In this document: piece by piece, positions 49,740 to 59,600 of the stretch | How the letters are laid out: every line of letters begins with the position of its first letter | How positions within the stretch are numbered: the stretch's first letter is position 1 | DNA from: NAT127 sp034717695 | GTDB taxonomy: Bacteria > Pseudomonadota > Gammaproteobacteria > Pseudomonadales > Porticoccaceae | Reading direction: 5' to 3' | Assembly (NCBI GenBank): GCA_034717695.1 | Contig: JAYELS010000066.1 | Location: forward strand, 1-64,000 | DNA: 64,000 nucleotides | The notes under the pieces: model-generated | What the model was told of the DNA's origin: nothing | The model's input: the letters and a program-made list of their open reading frames with translations, nothing else | Database searches by the model: none | Made by a program: the position numbers and the translations under genes

Positions 49740-49949
49740 GGCGGGTCTCCTGGCGTTATCGGCGGCGGGTTGGCCTCGGGCCGTTTCACTATAGTGGATT
49801 TTGTCGCCCGGGGTTCGACCCTTGCCGCGAAGTAAAGCAACTGTCTTATAAATGCCGCCGGGGCTATTCCCCGGGTCGGAAGGGCTGGGGTATGATCCCG
49901 CCACCATGCGGGGCGCGATCGTGCCGCCACAGGCTTTGGAGGCAGAATA

Positions 49950-51188
49950 ATGACAAAACGGATGGCCCTGATGCTGGCCGCGCTGACCCTGGTGTTCGGC
50001 GGCATCTTTGGCTACAAGTGGCTGGAGCGCAAACTCACCGCCGACTATCTCGCCAGCTACCAGCCGCCGCCGGTGGCGGTTTCCGCCGTCACCGTCCGCG
50101 ACGAGACCTGGGAGCGGGACTTGAGGGCCACGGGTTCCACCGTCGCCATCGACGAGATCGCCGTCAGCAGCGAGGCGGACGGGGTCATCACCGCCATCCA
50201 TTTCGATTCCGGCGACCGGGTGGCGCAGGGCGAGCTGCTGATCGAGCTGGACGACCAGGTCGAGGCGGCCAACCTGCGCAGCTATCAGGCGCGCCTGAAC
50301 CTGGCGCGGCTCAATTTCGAGCGGGACAGCAAGATGCTGTCCCGCAAGCTGATCTCCGCCGACCAGTTCGACCGCAGCAAGGCGGAGCTGGACGAGGTGC
50401 TCGCCCTGGTGGACCAGACCGAGGCGGTGATCGCCCAGAAGCAGGTGCGGGCGCCCTTTGCCGGCCGGGTGGGCCTGCGCCGGGTGTCGGTGGGCAGCTA
50501 CCTGGCGGCGGGCGATCCGGTGGTGACCCTGCAGTCCCTCGACCCCCTGTTCGTGGATTTCAGCCTGCCGGAGCAGCACCTGCCCGAGGTGCGGGTCGGC
50601 CAGCCCCTGACCTTCGCCATCAAGGCCTATCCCGATACCCTGTTCAGCGCCCGGGTGACCGCCATCGACGCCCGGGTGGACACCGCCACCCGCAACATAG
50701 CCGTGCGCGCCGAGGCCCCCAATGGGGAGGGCAAACTGCTGCCCGGCATGTTCGCCGATGTGCGCCTCGGGCTCGGCGCCGGAGAGCCGGCCCTGGTGGT
50801 GCCGGAGTCGGCGGTGAGCTACTCCCTCTACGGCCAGGCGGTTTTCGAGGTGGTGGAGCGCAGGGGCGGGGACGGCAAGCCGGCGCTGGTGGTGGAGCGC
50901 CGGCCGGTCACCACCGGCGCGGTGCGGGACGGTTTCGTCCAGCTTCGCGGCGAGCTCGCCCCCGGCGCCCGGGTGGTGGTCAACGGCCAGAACAAGCTGC
51001 AGAGCGGCGTGCGGGTGAAGATCGTCAACCGCCCCGAGCACGATGCCCCGCTCCCGCTCCCGCCGGTGATGGACGCGGCTCCCACAGGCGCCGATCCCGC
51101 GCCGGGAGAGCCCCCGTCGGCAGAGCCCGCCCCGAACGCCGCCGCGCCGTCCCTCGATGGGGCGGACGCCCCGCCCAGCAACCCATAG
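49950..51188 (+). CDS. RND efflux periplasmic adaptor
   Basis: Membrane-fusion protein of 412 aa: N-terminal anchor (about residues 5-20), lipoyl halves around 'SSEADGVITAIHFDSGDRV' and 'KQVRAPFAGRVGLRRVSVG', a short helical hairpin, beta-barrel and MPD domains, then a Pro/Ala-rich C-terminal tail. It precedes the RND permease by 13 bp and forms its partner. No outer-membrane channel gene is in the operon. An AGGCAGAATA-type leader gives a weak Shine-Dalgarno sequence before ATG 49950. Confidence 0.92.
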   Translation: MTKRMALMLAALTLVFGGIFGYKWLERKLTADYLASYQPPPVAVSAVTVRDETWERDLRATGSTVAIDEIAVSSEADGVITAIHFDSGDRVAQGELLIELDDQVEAANLRSYQARLNLARLNFERDSKMLSRKLISADQFDRSKAELDEVLALVDQTEAVIAQKQVRAPFAGRVGLRRVSVGSYLAAGDPVVTLQSLDPLFVDFSLPEQHLPEVRVGQPLTFAIKAYPDTLFSARVTAIDARVDTATRNIAVRAEAPNGEGKLLPGMFADVRLGLGAGEPALVVPESAVSYSLYGQAVFEVVERRGGDGKPALVVERRPVTTGAVRDGFVQLRGELAPGARVVVNGQNKLQSGVRVKIVNRPEHDAPLPLPPVMDAAPTGADPAPGEPPSAEPAPNAAAPSLDGADAPPSNP

Positions 51189-51201
51189 CGGGGCCCGCGC
51201 C

Positions 51202-54200
51202 ATGGCATTCACCGATCTGTTCATTCGCCGCCCCGTCCTCGCCATCGTCGTCAACCTGTTCCTGCTGCTGCTCGGCGCCATCGCCTTTGGGCAGCTGGAG
51301 GAGCGGGAGTACCCGAAGGTGGAGGACACCTCCCTCACGGTGTCGACCCTCTACCCGGGGGCCGAGGCGGACCAGGTGTTGAGCTACGTCACCACCCCCC
51401 TGCAGGAGGTGTTCGCAGCGGTGGAGGGGGTGGATTACCTCACCTCCTCGAGCGCCGACGGCATCTCCGTGATCACCGTGCACCTGGAGCCCGGCTACGA
51501 CGCCAACGAGGCCATGGCGGAGATGACCTCGGTGATCGCCCCGGTGAAGAACCTCTTTCCCGAGGCGGTGGAGTACCCCGAGATCACCAAGGACACCGCC
51601 GGCATCGGCGCCGGCATGTTCCTCCAGGCGTTCAGCGACAGCTACGACCTGCAGCAGCTCACCGATTACATGGACAGGGTCATCAAGCCGGAGATCCTCA
51701 CCCTGCCCGGGGTGGGGGGTGTCGCCACCTACGGCGCACGGGAGTACGCCATGCGCCTGTGGCTCGACCCGGTGCAGCTGGCGGCCTTCGATATCTCGGT
51801 GGAGGAATTTCACCGGGCGGTGACCCGGGGCAGTTTCCAGACCCCGGCGGGGGAGGTGGAGAGCGGGCGGGTGTTCACCAAGGTGAAGGCCGACACCGAG
51901 CTCGCCAGCGTCGAGGAGTTCGAGAACATCGTGATCCGCCAGGACGGCAATGGCCGGGTGCAGGTCAAGGACGTGGCCCGGGTCGAGCTGGGGGCCGCCG
52001 ACACCTCCTCGTCGGTGTTCTTCAAGGGGGAGCGGGGGCTGTCCCTCGGGGTCAGCGCCGCCCCGGGGGTGAGCCCCCTGGAGATGTCCCGCCAGGTGCG
52101 GGCCAAGCTCGACGAGCTCGCGGCGGTGATCCCCGACGGGGTGTTCGTGGGGGTGAGCTTCGATGCCGCCGAGTCCATCGAATCCTCCATGACCGAGGTC
52201 AACAAGACCATCCTCGAGGCCTCCATCATCGTCCTGATCGTGGTGTTCCTGTTCCTCGGCGACGTGCGCTCGGTGATGATCCCGGTGGTGGCGATCCCTC
52301 TGTCCCTGTTCGGCAACATCTTCGTGATGTACGCCCTCGGTTACTCCATCAACCTGTTCACCCTGCTGTCCATGGTGCTCGCCATCGGCCTGGTGGTGGA
52401 CGACGCCATCGTGGTGGTGGAGAACATCCACCGCCATATCGACGAGGGCATGAAGCCCTTCGATGCCGCCCTGAAGGGCGCCCGGGAGATCGCCATGCCG
52501 GTGGTGTCCATGACCCTCACCCTGGCGGCGGTGTACGCGCCCATGGGCTTTCTCCAGGGCATGTCCGGGGAGATCATCCGCGAGTTCGTCTTCACCCTCA
52601 CCGGGGCGGTGATCCTGTCGGGGTTCGTCGCCCTCACCCTGTCGCCGATGATGAGCGCCAAGCTGCTCCGGGCCAACAACGCCAGCCGCTTTTCCCACTG
52701 GCTCGACGCCCGGTTCGCCGGCCTCCAGCAGCGCTACAAGGGGTTGTTGCAGCGCGCCATGACGGAGCGCCCGGTGATCCTGGTGATGCTGGTGGTGATG
52801 CTCGCGGCGATCCCGCCCCTGGCGCTGTTGAGCAAATCCGAGCTGGTGCCCATCGAGGATATCGGCTGGATCAACGCCATGTTCCACGTGCCCGCCACCG
52901 CCACCCTGGATTACATGGAGGAGGAATCGGCGGTGCTCGACGACATCATGTTCGCGGTGCCGGAGTACGGCGGCTATTCGTTCCGCTACCTCAACGTGTT
53001 CAACGACCGCTCGTCGATGATCGCCCTGCGCATCGTGCCCTGGAGCGAACGGGAGCGCAGCGCCCACGAGATATTCCCGGAGTTCTCCGCGGCCCTCGCC
53101 GATGTGCCGGGGCTGTTGCTGACGCCCTTCATCGTCAACCGGGTGCCCGGCTCCATGGGCGGGCTGCCGGTGCAGCTGGTGATCAAGACCACCCAGGACT
53201 ACCCGCTCCTCGCCGAGCAGGCCGACCAACTGCTGGCGGAGGCCCTCGCCAGCGGTCTGTTCCTGGTGGGCATGACCGACCTGCGCTACGAAAAGCCCGA
53301 GCTGGAAGTCCGCATCGACCGGGACAAGGCCGCCCAGCTCGGGGTATCCATGGCGGATATCGGCACGGCCCTCACCACCCTTCTCGGGGAAAACGAGATC
53401 GGCCGCTTCAGCCTCCACGGCAGCAATTACAAGATCATTCCCCAGGCGGAGGATGCCGCCCGCGCCGACAAAAGCTGGCTCGATCACTACCACGTGCGCA
53501 CCGGCGCCGGGGGCCAGGTGCCCCTGGGGACGCTGATCGATACCCAGCTGGTGACCAAGCCGAGCTTCCTCAACCAGTTCCAGCAGCAGAACGCCGCCAC
53601 CCTGTCGTTCCTCCAGGCCCCCAACGTGAGCATGGGGGAGGCGGTGGACTTCCTCGACCGCAAGGCGGCGGAATTGCTGCCGGAGGGTTTCGTCGCCGAT
53701 TACCACGGGGATTCCCGCAAGTTCAAGGAGGAGGGCGGCGCGCTGTACCTGGTGTTTGGCCTCGCCATCCTGTCCATCTACCTGGTGCTCGCCGCCCAGT
53801 TCGAGAGTTTTCGCGATCCCCTGGTGATCCTCACCTCGGTGCCCATGTCGGTGTGCGGGGCCCTGGTGTTCCTGGTGCTCGGTTTCGCCACCATGAACCT
53901 CTACACCCAGGTGGCGCTGATCACCCTGATCGGGCTTATCACCAAGCACGGGATTCTCATCGTCGAGTTCGCCAACAAGGTGCAGGCCCGGGGGCTGTCC
54001 CGCACCGAGGCCGCCATCGAGGCGGCCGCGGTGCGCCTGCGGCCGATCCTGATGACCACCGCCGCCATGGTGCTCGGGGTGGTGCCGCTGCTGCTCGCCT
54101 CCGGGGCCGGGGCCATCAGCCGCTTTCAGATCGGCCTGGTGATTGCCACCGGGGTGCTGGTGGGCACCGCCTGCACCCTGTTCGTGGTGCCGGTGATGTA

Positions 54201-54261
54201 CAGCTACCTTGCCCGGGAGCACCGCGCCCCGGACAGTGCGGCGGAGCTCGCCAACGCCTGA
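51202..54261 (+). CDS. RND efflux permease
   Basis: Resistance-nodulation-division inner-membrane pump of 1019 aa with twelve predicted helices and two large periplasmic loops. The proton-relay acids D400-D401 are in GLVVDDAIVVVENIHRH, and helix 1 begins with the family opening 'FIRRPVLAIVVNLFLLLLG'. It belongs to the HAE1 multidrug-type branch rather than the heavy-metal type. It is followed after 52 bp by a cytochrome P450 gene on the same strand, so the pump could handle a P450 product or substrate, but that is only proximity. Confidence 0.95.
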   Translation: MAFTDLFIRRPVLAIVVNLFLLLLGAIAFGQLEEREYPKVEDTSLTVSTLYPGAEADQVLSYVTTPLQEVFAAVEGVDYLTSSSADGISVITVHLEPGYDANEAMAEMTSVIAPVKNLFPEAVEYPEITKDTAGIGAGMFLQAFSDSYDLQQLTDYMDRVIKPEILTLPGVGGVATYGAREYAMRLWLDPVQLAAFDISVEEFHRAVTRGSFQTPAGEVESGRVFTKVKADTELASVEEFENIVIRQDGNGRVQVKDVARVELGAADTSSSVFFKGERGLSLGVSAAPGVSPLEMSRQVRAKLDELAAVIPDGVFVGVSFDAAESIESSMTEVNKTILEASIIVLIVVFLFLGDVRSVMIPVVAIPLSLFGNIFVMYALGYSINLFTLLSMVLAIGLVVDDAIVVVENIHRHIDEGMKPFDAALKGAREIAMPVVSMTLTLAAVYAPMGFLQGMSGEIIREFVFTLTGAVILSGFVALTLSPMMSAKLLRANNASRFSHWLDARFAGLQQRYKGLLQRAMTERPVILVMLVVMLAAIPPLALLSKSELVPIEDIGWINAMFHVPATATLDYMEEESAVLDDIMFAVPEYGGYSFRYLNVFNDRSSMIALRIVPWSERERSAHEIFPEFSAALADVPGLLLTPFIVNRVPGSMGGLPVQLVIKTTQDYPLLAEQADQLLAEALASGLFLVGMTDLRYEKPELEVRIDRDKAAQLGVSMADIGTALTTLLGENEIGRFSLHGSNYKIIPQAEDAARADKSWLDHYHVRTGAGGQVPLGTLIDTQLVTKPSFLNQFQQQNAATLSFLQAPNVSMGEAVDFLDRKAAELLPEGFVADYHGDSRKFKEEGGALYLVFGLAILSIYLVLAAQFESFRDPLVILTSVPMSVCGALVFLVLGFATMNLYTQVALITLIGLITKHGILIVEFANKVQARGLSRTEAAIEAAAVRLRPILMTTAAMVLGVVPLLLASGAGAISRFQIGLVIATGVLVGTACTLFVVPVMYSYLAREHRAPDSAAELANA

Positions 54262-54313
54262 GGGGCATGCCCCGGGGCGTCACCATCCATCATCGACAGC
54301 GGAGGACGGCACA

Positions 54314-55513
54314 GTGGAGACAGGGGTGCTCAACCTCTTTGATCCGGCGTTGAAACAGGCTCCCCTGGTGGCGTTCCACCGGCTGGCGACGACGCCCCCC
54401 TTCGTGCAGCCGGTGTTTGGGGTGGACTCGCTGGTCATGGGGCGCTTCCGGGATGTGGAAACCGGCTATGTGGATTACCAGCGGTTCTCGAGCGCAAAGC
54501 CCCGGATCCCCGGCCAGGAGGGCATCGACTATTTCAAGGGCAAGCCCATCATCAGCTTTGTCGACCCGCCGGAACACACCCGGCTGCGGCGCAACCTGGC
54601 GGCGAGCATGTCCCCGGCGGCGATCCGCGCCCTGGGGGACGATCTGGCCCGGCGCCTGGACGACGCCCTCGACGGTCTCTACGGGGACCGGGAGGCCATG
54701 GGGACATTCGCCCATCCCCTGGCGGTGGACGTGGTGCTCGGCGATCTGCTCGGCCTGCCGGCGGAGGACTTCTCCCTCTTCGAGGATCTCACCCGGGAGA
54801 TGTGCGACCTGGGCAAGCTCGGCCCCGGGGAGTCCCATCCCGCCAGCTACGACGCCGCCTGGGAAAGGGCCCAGGGCTATCTCGAAAACATCATCGCCGG
54901 CGCCCACGGCGGCATCGCCGGCAACAGGATCATCGCCACCCTGGTGGCCATGAACCGAGCGGACGCGGCCCTCGACAGCGAGGAGCTGCTGCTCCAGCTG
55001 ATGCCCCTGTGCGTCGCGGGCATTTCCCCCATCGCCTCCATGCTCGGCTCCGTGCTCCACATGTTGGCCCGCCACCCCGACCAGTTCGCGGTGCTGAAGG
55101 CGCGCCCCGAGCTGGTGGACAACGCCCTGGAGGAAATCCTCCGCTTCGATCCCCCCAGTGTGTTCAGCCCCCGCTACGCCCGGGGCGATTTCCACTACGG
55201 GGGGGTGGACGTCCGGGACGGCATGCCGGTGTACCTGATGGTGGGGGCCATCGGCTTCGATCCAACGGTGTACAGCGAACCGCTGCGCTTTGATGTGAGC
55301 CGCCCGATCCCACCCCACGTGATATTCGCCAAGGGCCCCCACAGCTGCCTCGGCATGCACCTGGTGCGGCTGCTCGGCCGCCTCTTGCTCAAGCGTCTGG
55401 CGACCCGCTACCACAGCCTCGAACTGTGCAACCCCGGCGGCATCGTGCGCCACGGCGGCAGCCCCCAGGCCCGCGACCCGGAGGCGATCTTCCTGCGCCT
55501 TGCGCGCCGGTAG
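54314..55513 (+). CDS. Cytochrome P450 with atypical I-helix
   Basis: Soluble bacterial P450 of 399 aa from GTG 54314, with a GGAGG-type Shine-Dalgarno sequence just upstream. The haem-thiolate loop is FAKGPHSC345LG, the K-helix ExxR is E274-I-L-R277, and the C-helix has PPEHTRLRR. The I-helix, normally A-G-x-D/E-T, reads A235-G-I-S-P-I240, so the acid-alcohol pair used for oxygen activation is missing. This could mean a peroxygenase or substrate-assisted mechanism or a changed reaction. No ferredoxin gene is adjacent. The LLM-family gene downstream is convergent. Confidence 0.9.
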   Translation: METGVLNLFDPALKQAPLVAFHRLATTPPFVQPVFGVDSLVMGRFRDVETGYVDYQRFSSAKPRIPGQEGIDYFKGKPIISFVDPPEHTRLRRNLAASMSPAAIRALGDDLARRLDDALDGLYGDREAMGTFAHPLAVDVVLGDLLGLPAEDFSLFEDLTREMCDLGKLGPGESHPASYDAAWERAQGYLENIIAGAHGGIAGNRIIATLVAMNRADAALDSEELLLQLMPLCVAGISPIASMLGSVLHMLARHPDQFAVLKARPELVDNALEEILRFDPPSVFSPRYARGDFHYGGVDVRDGMPVYLMVGAIGFDPTVYSEPLRFDVSRPIPPHVIFAKGPHSCLGMHLVRLLGRLLLKRLATRYHSLELCNPGGIVRHGGSPQARDPEAIFLRLARR

Positions 55514-55523
55514 CCGAGAGCCC

Positions 55524-56429
55524 TCAGCCAGCGACGGCGGCCTTCATCGCCACCAACCCCTGGATATGGTCGTCGACACTGGAAAAGCCCTCGTTCATCG
55601 CCACCAGGGACAGGTGGGTGGCCCCCGCGGCGCGGAACAGCGCGGCCTGGCGATGCCAGTCGTCCGGGGTCTGGCGGAAATGGCTGATGCGGCACTCGAT
55701 GCCGATGGCGTCGGGGTCGCGCCCGGCGGCGCGGGCCAGTTCCCGCATCCGCGCGAACAGCTCGGCCGGCTCCTCCTCGGTGCTGAGGGTGCGGGACATG
55801 CCGGGCTCGAGGTGCTTGAACAGGGGCATCCAGCCATCGCCGGTTTCCGCCACCCGGCGCAGCACCTGCTTGTTGGTGCCGCCGAACCAGAGGGGAATGG
55901 GGCGCCGCACGGGGAGGGGGTTCAGGCCCGCGTGGGGCACCCGGTGGAACTCGCCGTCAAAATCCACCAGCGACTGCGTCCACAGGGCCCGCAGCAGGCG
56001 CACCTGCTCGTCGAGGCGCCTGCCGCGGCCGGCGAAGGGCACGCCGAGGGCGCTGTATTCCACATCGTTCCAGCCGGTGCCGACCCCGAGGCGCAGCCGC
56101 CCGCCGCTCAGCACATCCACCTGGGCCGCCTGCTTGGCCACCAGCACTGTCTGGCGCTGGGGCAGCACCAGCACGCTGGTGACAAATTCGAGGCGCCGGG
56201 TGAGGCCCGCCAGGTAGCCGAACAGCACCAGGGGCTCGTGGAACATGTGCTGCTCCCGGTAGGGGCCCTTGAGGCGCTCGCGGTCGTAGTGGGCGCTGCT
56301 GGCGCCCACCACATGGTCGTAGGCCAGCAGGTGGTCGAAGCCGAGCTCCTCCACCGCCTGGGCAAAGGCGGCGATGGCGCCGGGGTCGCTGCCGATTTCG
56401 TTCTGGGGAAACACCACGCCGAGTTTCAT
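55524..56429 (-). CDS. LLM-class flavin oxidoreductase (F420-type TIM barrel)
   Basis: Luciferase-like monooxygenase family protein of 301 aa, opening MKLGVVFPQNEIG with 'FDHLLAYDHVVGAS' and 'RLRLGVGTGWNDVEY'. This pattern is common in proteins annotated as F420-dependent LLM oxidoreductases in actinobacteria and also in some Proteobacteria. F420 biosynthesis genes are not visible here, so FMN use is possible. It is convergent with the P450 gene, only 10 bp apart, and divergent from the large sensor kinase. Confidence 0.88.
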   Translation of the reverse strand: MKLGVVFPQNEIGSDPGAIAAFAQAVEELGFDHLLAYDHVVGASSAHYDRERLKGPYREQHMFHEPLVLFGYLAGLTRRLEFVTSVLVLPQRQTVLVAKQAAQVDVLSGGRLRLGVGTGWNDVEYSALGVPFAGRGRRLDEQVRLLRALWTQSLVDFDGEFHRVPHAGLNPLPVRRPIPLWFGGTNKQVLRRVAETGDGWMPLFKHLEPGMSRTLSTEEEPAELFARMRELARAAGRDPDAIGIECRISHFRQTPDDWHRQAALFRAAGATHLSLVAMNEGFSSVDDHIQGLVAMKAAVAG

Positions 56430-56642
56430 GTTCGCTCCTGTGTCGGATTGTCGGCGCCGATTATCCCGGATTGCGGCGCCCTCCGGTCTCCTATCCTTTG
56501 ACGGCCGCGCCCCCGCCCCGGGGCTGCTGGCATTATCCCGGTCGTTCTGCTAGGTTCGACCAAGGGCTTGTGTGTTGCCCCGGGGCCTCGCCGTTGCGAC
56601 GGGGCCGGAACACACCATCGCCTGTGTTGCGGAGATATGGGC

Positions 56643-59600
56643 ATGAACGATAACGACAGCCAGGGCCGCCCCGACGCCAGGCATCTGCTCGACAACCTCG
56701 CCGACATCCAGGGGCGGCTGCGCCGCCAGCTGGCGGACCCGGGGCTCGACGGGGGCCTCCGGGCCGATATCCTCGCCGCCCTAGGAGGCCCCTCGGCGGC
56801 GGTGCTGGACGCACTTCCCGCCCACGTGACCCTGCTCGATCACCGGGGTGCGATCGTCCAAGTCAACGCTGCGTGGCGGCGCTTTGCCGACCACAACGAC
56901 GGACAGCTTTCCTGCTGCGGTCGGGGGACCGATTACCTGGCGGAATGCGACCGCGCCAGCGCCGAGGGCAGCCGGGAAGCGGCCGAGGCAGGGGAGGGCA
57001 TCCGCGCCGTGCTGGCGGGGCGGCTTGGGCATTTCGAAATGGAATACCCCTACCATGGGCCCAACCAGCGCCGCTGGTTTACGATGCGGGTGAGCCCGCT
57101 GGTCACGGCGGATGGCACCGGCGCCCTGGTGATGCACATGGACGCCAGCGCCCGCATGTTGGCGGAGCAACAGGCCGAGCGCAACGCCCGCTACCTGGCG
57201 GCCATCGTCGATTTCGAGCGGCAACTGATCCATGTCGAGCAGGGTGTCGACGACCTGCTCGCCCGGGTGCCGGCCATCGCCGAGCGTCTGCTCGACGGCG
57301 ACGGGGCTGCGATGTTCTCCCTCAAGGGGGATGAATTTGCCTGCTGCGCCGCCTCCGGCATCGCCGCCGCCATGGTGGGCCGGCGCCTGTCCCTCGACCT
57401 CAGCCTCTGCGGCAAGGCCGCCCGCACCCGTGCCGTGCAGCTCTCCCTCGACGCCGGCCGCGACCAGCGGGTGAGCCGGGAGGTGTTCGAGTCCATCCAC
57501 GCCAGCTCCCTGCTCGCCGCCCCCATCGTCATCGGCGACCAGGTGGTGGGGGTGATCAAGGTGATGGCCCGGGAGCGCAACCGCTTCGGGGAGGCGGATG
57601 TCAGCACCCTCGAACTGATGGCCTCGTCCCTCGCCAATATCCTCCTCAGGGAATACAACGCCGACCGGTTGCGGGCCTCGGAGCAGCAGTACCGCCTGCT
57701 GTTCGACAACAATCCCCAGCCCCTCTGGGTCTACGATCTGGAGACCCTGGCCTTTCTCGCCGTCAACGATGCCGCCATCGAGCACTACGGCTACAGCCGC
57801 GAGGAATTCCTGGGGATGACCATCGCCGATATCCGCCCGGCGGAAGACGTGCCCCGCCTGCTGGCCAATATCGCCGAGGTGGAGGACGGAGTGGACGACG
57901 CCGGTGTCTGGCGCCACCGCAAGAAGGACGGCACCCTGATCGAGGTGGAGATCGTCTCCCACGCCATGGCCCTCGATGGCCGCCCGGCGGAGATGGTGAT
58001 GGCCACCGATGTGTCCGCCCGGCGCCAGGCGGAGCGGGACCTGCACCGGGTCCACCGCGCCCAGCAGATGCTGAGCCAGTGCAACGGGGTGCTGGTGCGC
58101 GCCAGCGACGAGGCGACCCTGCTCCGGGACATCACCGCCATCGCCATCGGTACCGGCGGCTATCACTCCGCCTGGGTGGGCTACGCCGAGGACGGCCCCG
58201 ACAAGCCGATCCGGGTGGCCATCCATTCCGCCGCCGACGACAGCCAGGTATTCCTGCGGGACATGCCCCTCAGCTGGGACGAGAACCGCCCCGAGGGCCA
58301 GGGCATGTCCGGACGCACCATCCGCGAGGGGGTGGCCCAGGTGTGCGAGGACCTCGCCCAGGCGCCCGGGTCTCCCGCCGGGGTGAGCCGGGCGGCGACC
58401 CTCGGGGTGCGCAGCCTGCTCAGCCTGCCCCTGCGCAACCGCGAGCGCACCTTCGGGGTGCTGGCGCTGTATTCCGCCATCCCGGGGGAATTCCCCGCCG
58501 AGGAGATCAGCCTCTGCCAGGAATTGGCGGACAACCTGGCCTTCGGCATCGAGCACCTGCGGGAGATCCAGGAGCGGGCGCAGCTTGAGGCCGCGGTGTT
58601 CAAGGTGGCATCGAGCGTATCCACCGCCACCGGGCCCGCGTTTTTCCAGGAACTCACCGCCAGTATCGCCGATACCCTCGGCGCCGATGCCTGTGTCATT
58701 TCCCGCCTGCTCCCGGGGGGCGAGGGGGAGCTGCGGACCCTCGCCGGTATCTACCGGGGCAACCCCCTGCCCCCCCTCGAGTACCGCCTGGGTGGCACCC
58801 CCTGCGAGCACCTGGTGGATCACCCGGAGTGGGTGATTCCCTCCCGGGTGAGGGATCTGTATCCCGATTACCCGGCCCTGGCGCGGATGAACGCCGAGGC
58901 CTACGTGGGGTTGCGTCTCGAGGACAACGCCGGGCAGCTGATCGGGGTCATATTCGTGGCCTACTGTCAGGCCCTCGGCAACCGGGATTTCGTGGTGTCG
59001 GTGTTGCGCATCTTCGCCGCCCGGGCGATGGCGGAGCTGGCGCGCATGGATGCCGACACCCATATCCGCGAGCAGGCCTCGCTGCTGGACAAGGCCCGCG
59101 ACGCCATCCTGGTGCGGGATCTCGACTACCGTATCAGCTACTGGAACAAGGGTGCCGAGGCCCTCCACGGCTGGCGCGCCGACGAGGTGCTCGGCAACCT
59201 CTACGGCGCCGGCATCGAGGGCGAGGCCCGGCGTGAGCTGGAGGCGGCCAACGCCCGGGTGCTGGCGCAAGGGGAATGGCGCGGCCAGCTGCACCAGAAG
59301 CGCAACGATGGCCGCGCCATCACCGTTGAGGCCCACTGGACCCTGGTGCGGGACGACGCTGGCGAGCCCCGCTCGGTGCTGTGCATCCACTCCGATATCA
59401 GCGAGCGGCTGGCCCTGGAGGAGCAGCTGCGCCAGTCCCAGCGCCTCGAATCCCTCGGCCAGCTCACCGGCGGGGTTGCCCACGATTTCAACAACCTGCT
59501 GACGGTGATCCTCGGCAATGCCGAATTGCTGGCGGAGGAGCTGGCGGACGACCGCCGCCTCGGCAAGCTGGCGGAGATGATCCGCAACGCCTCGGAGCGG

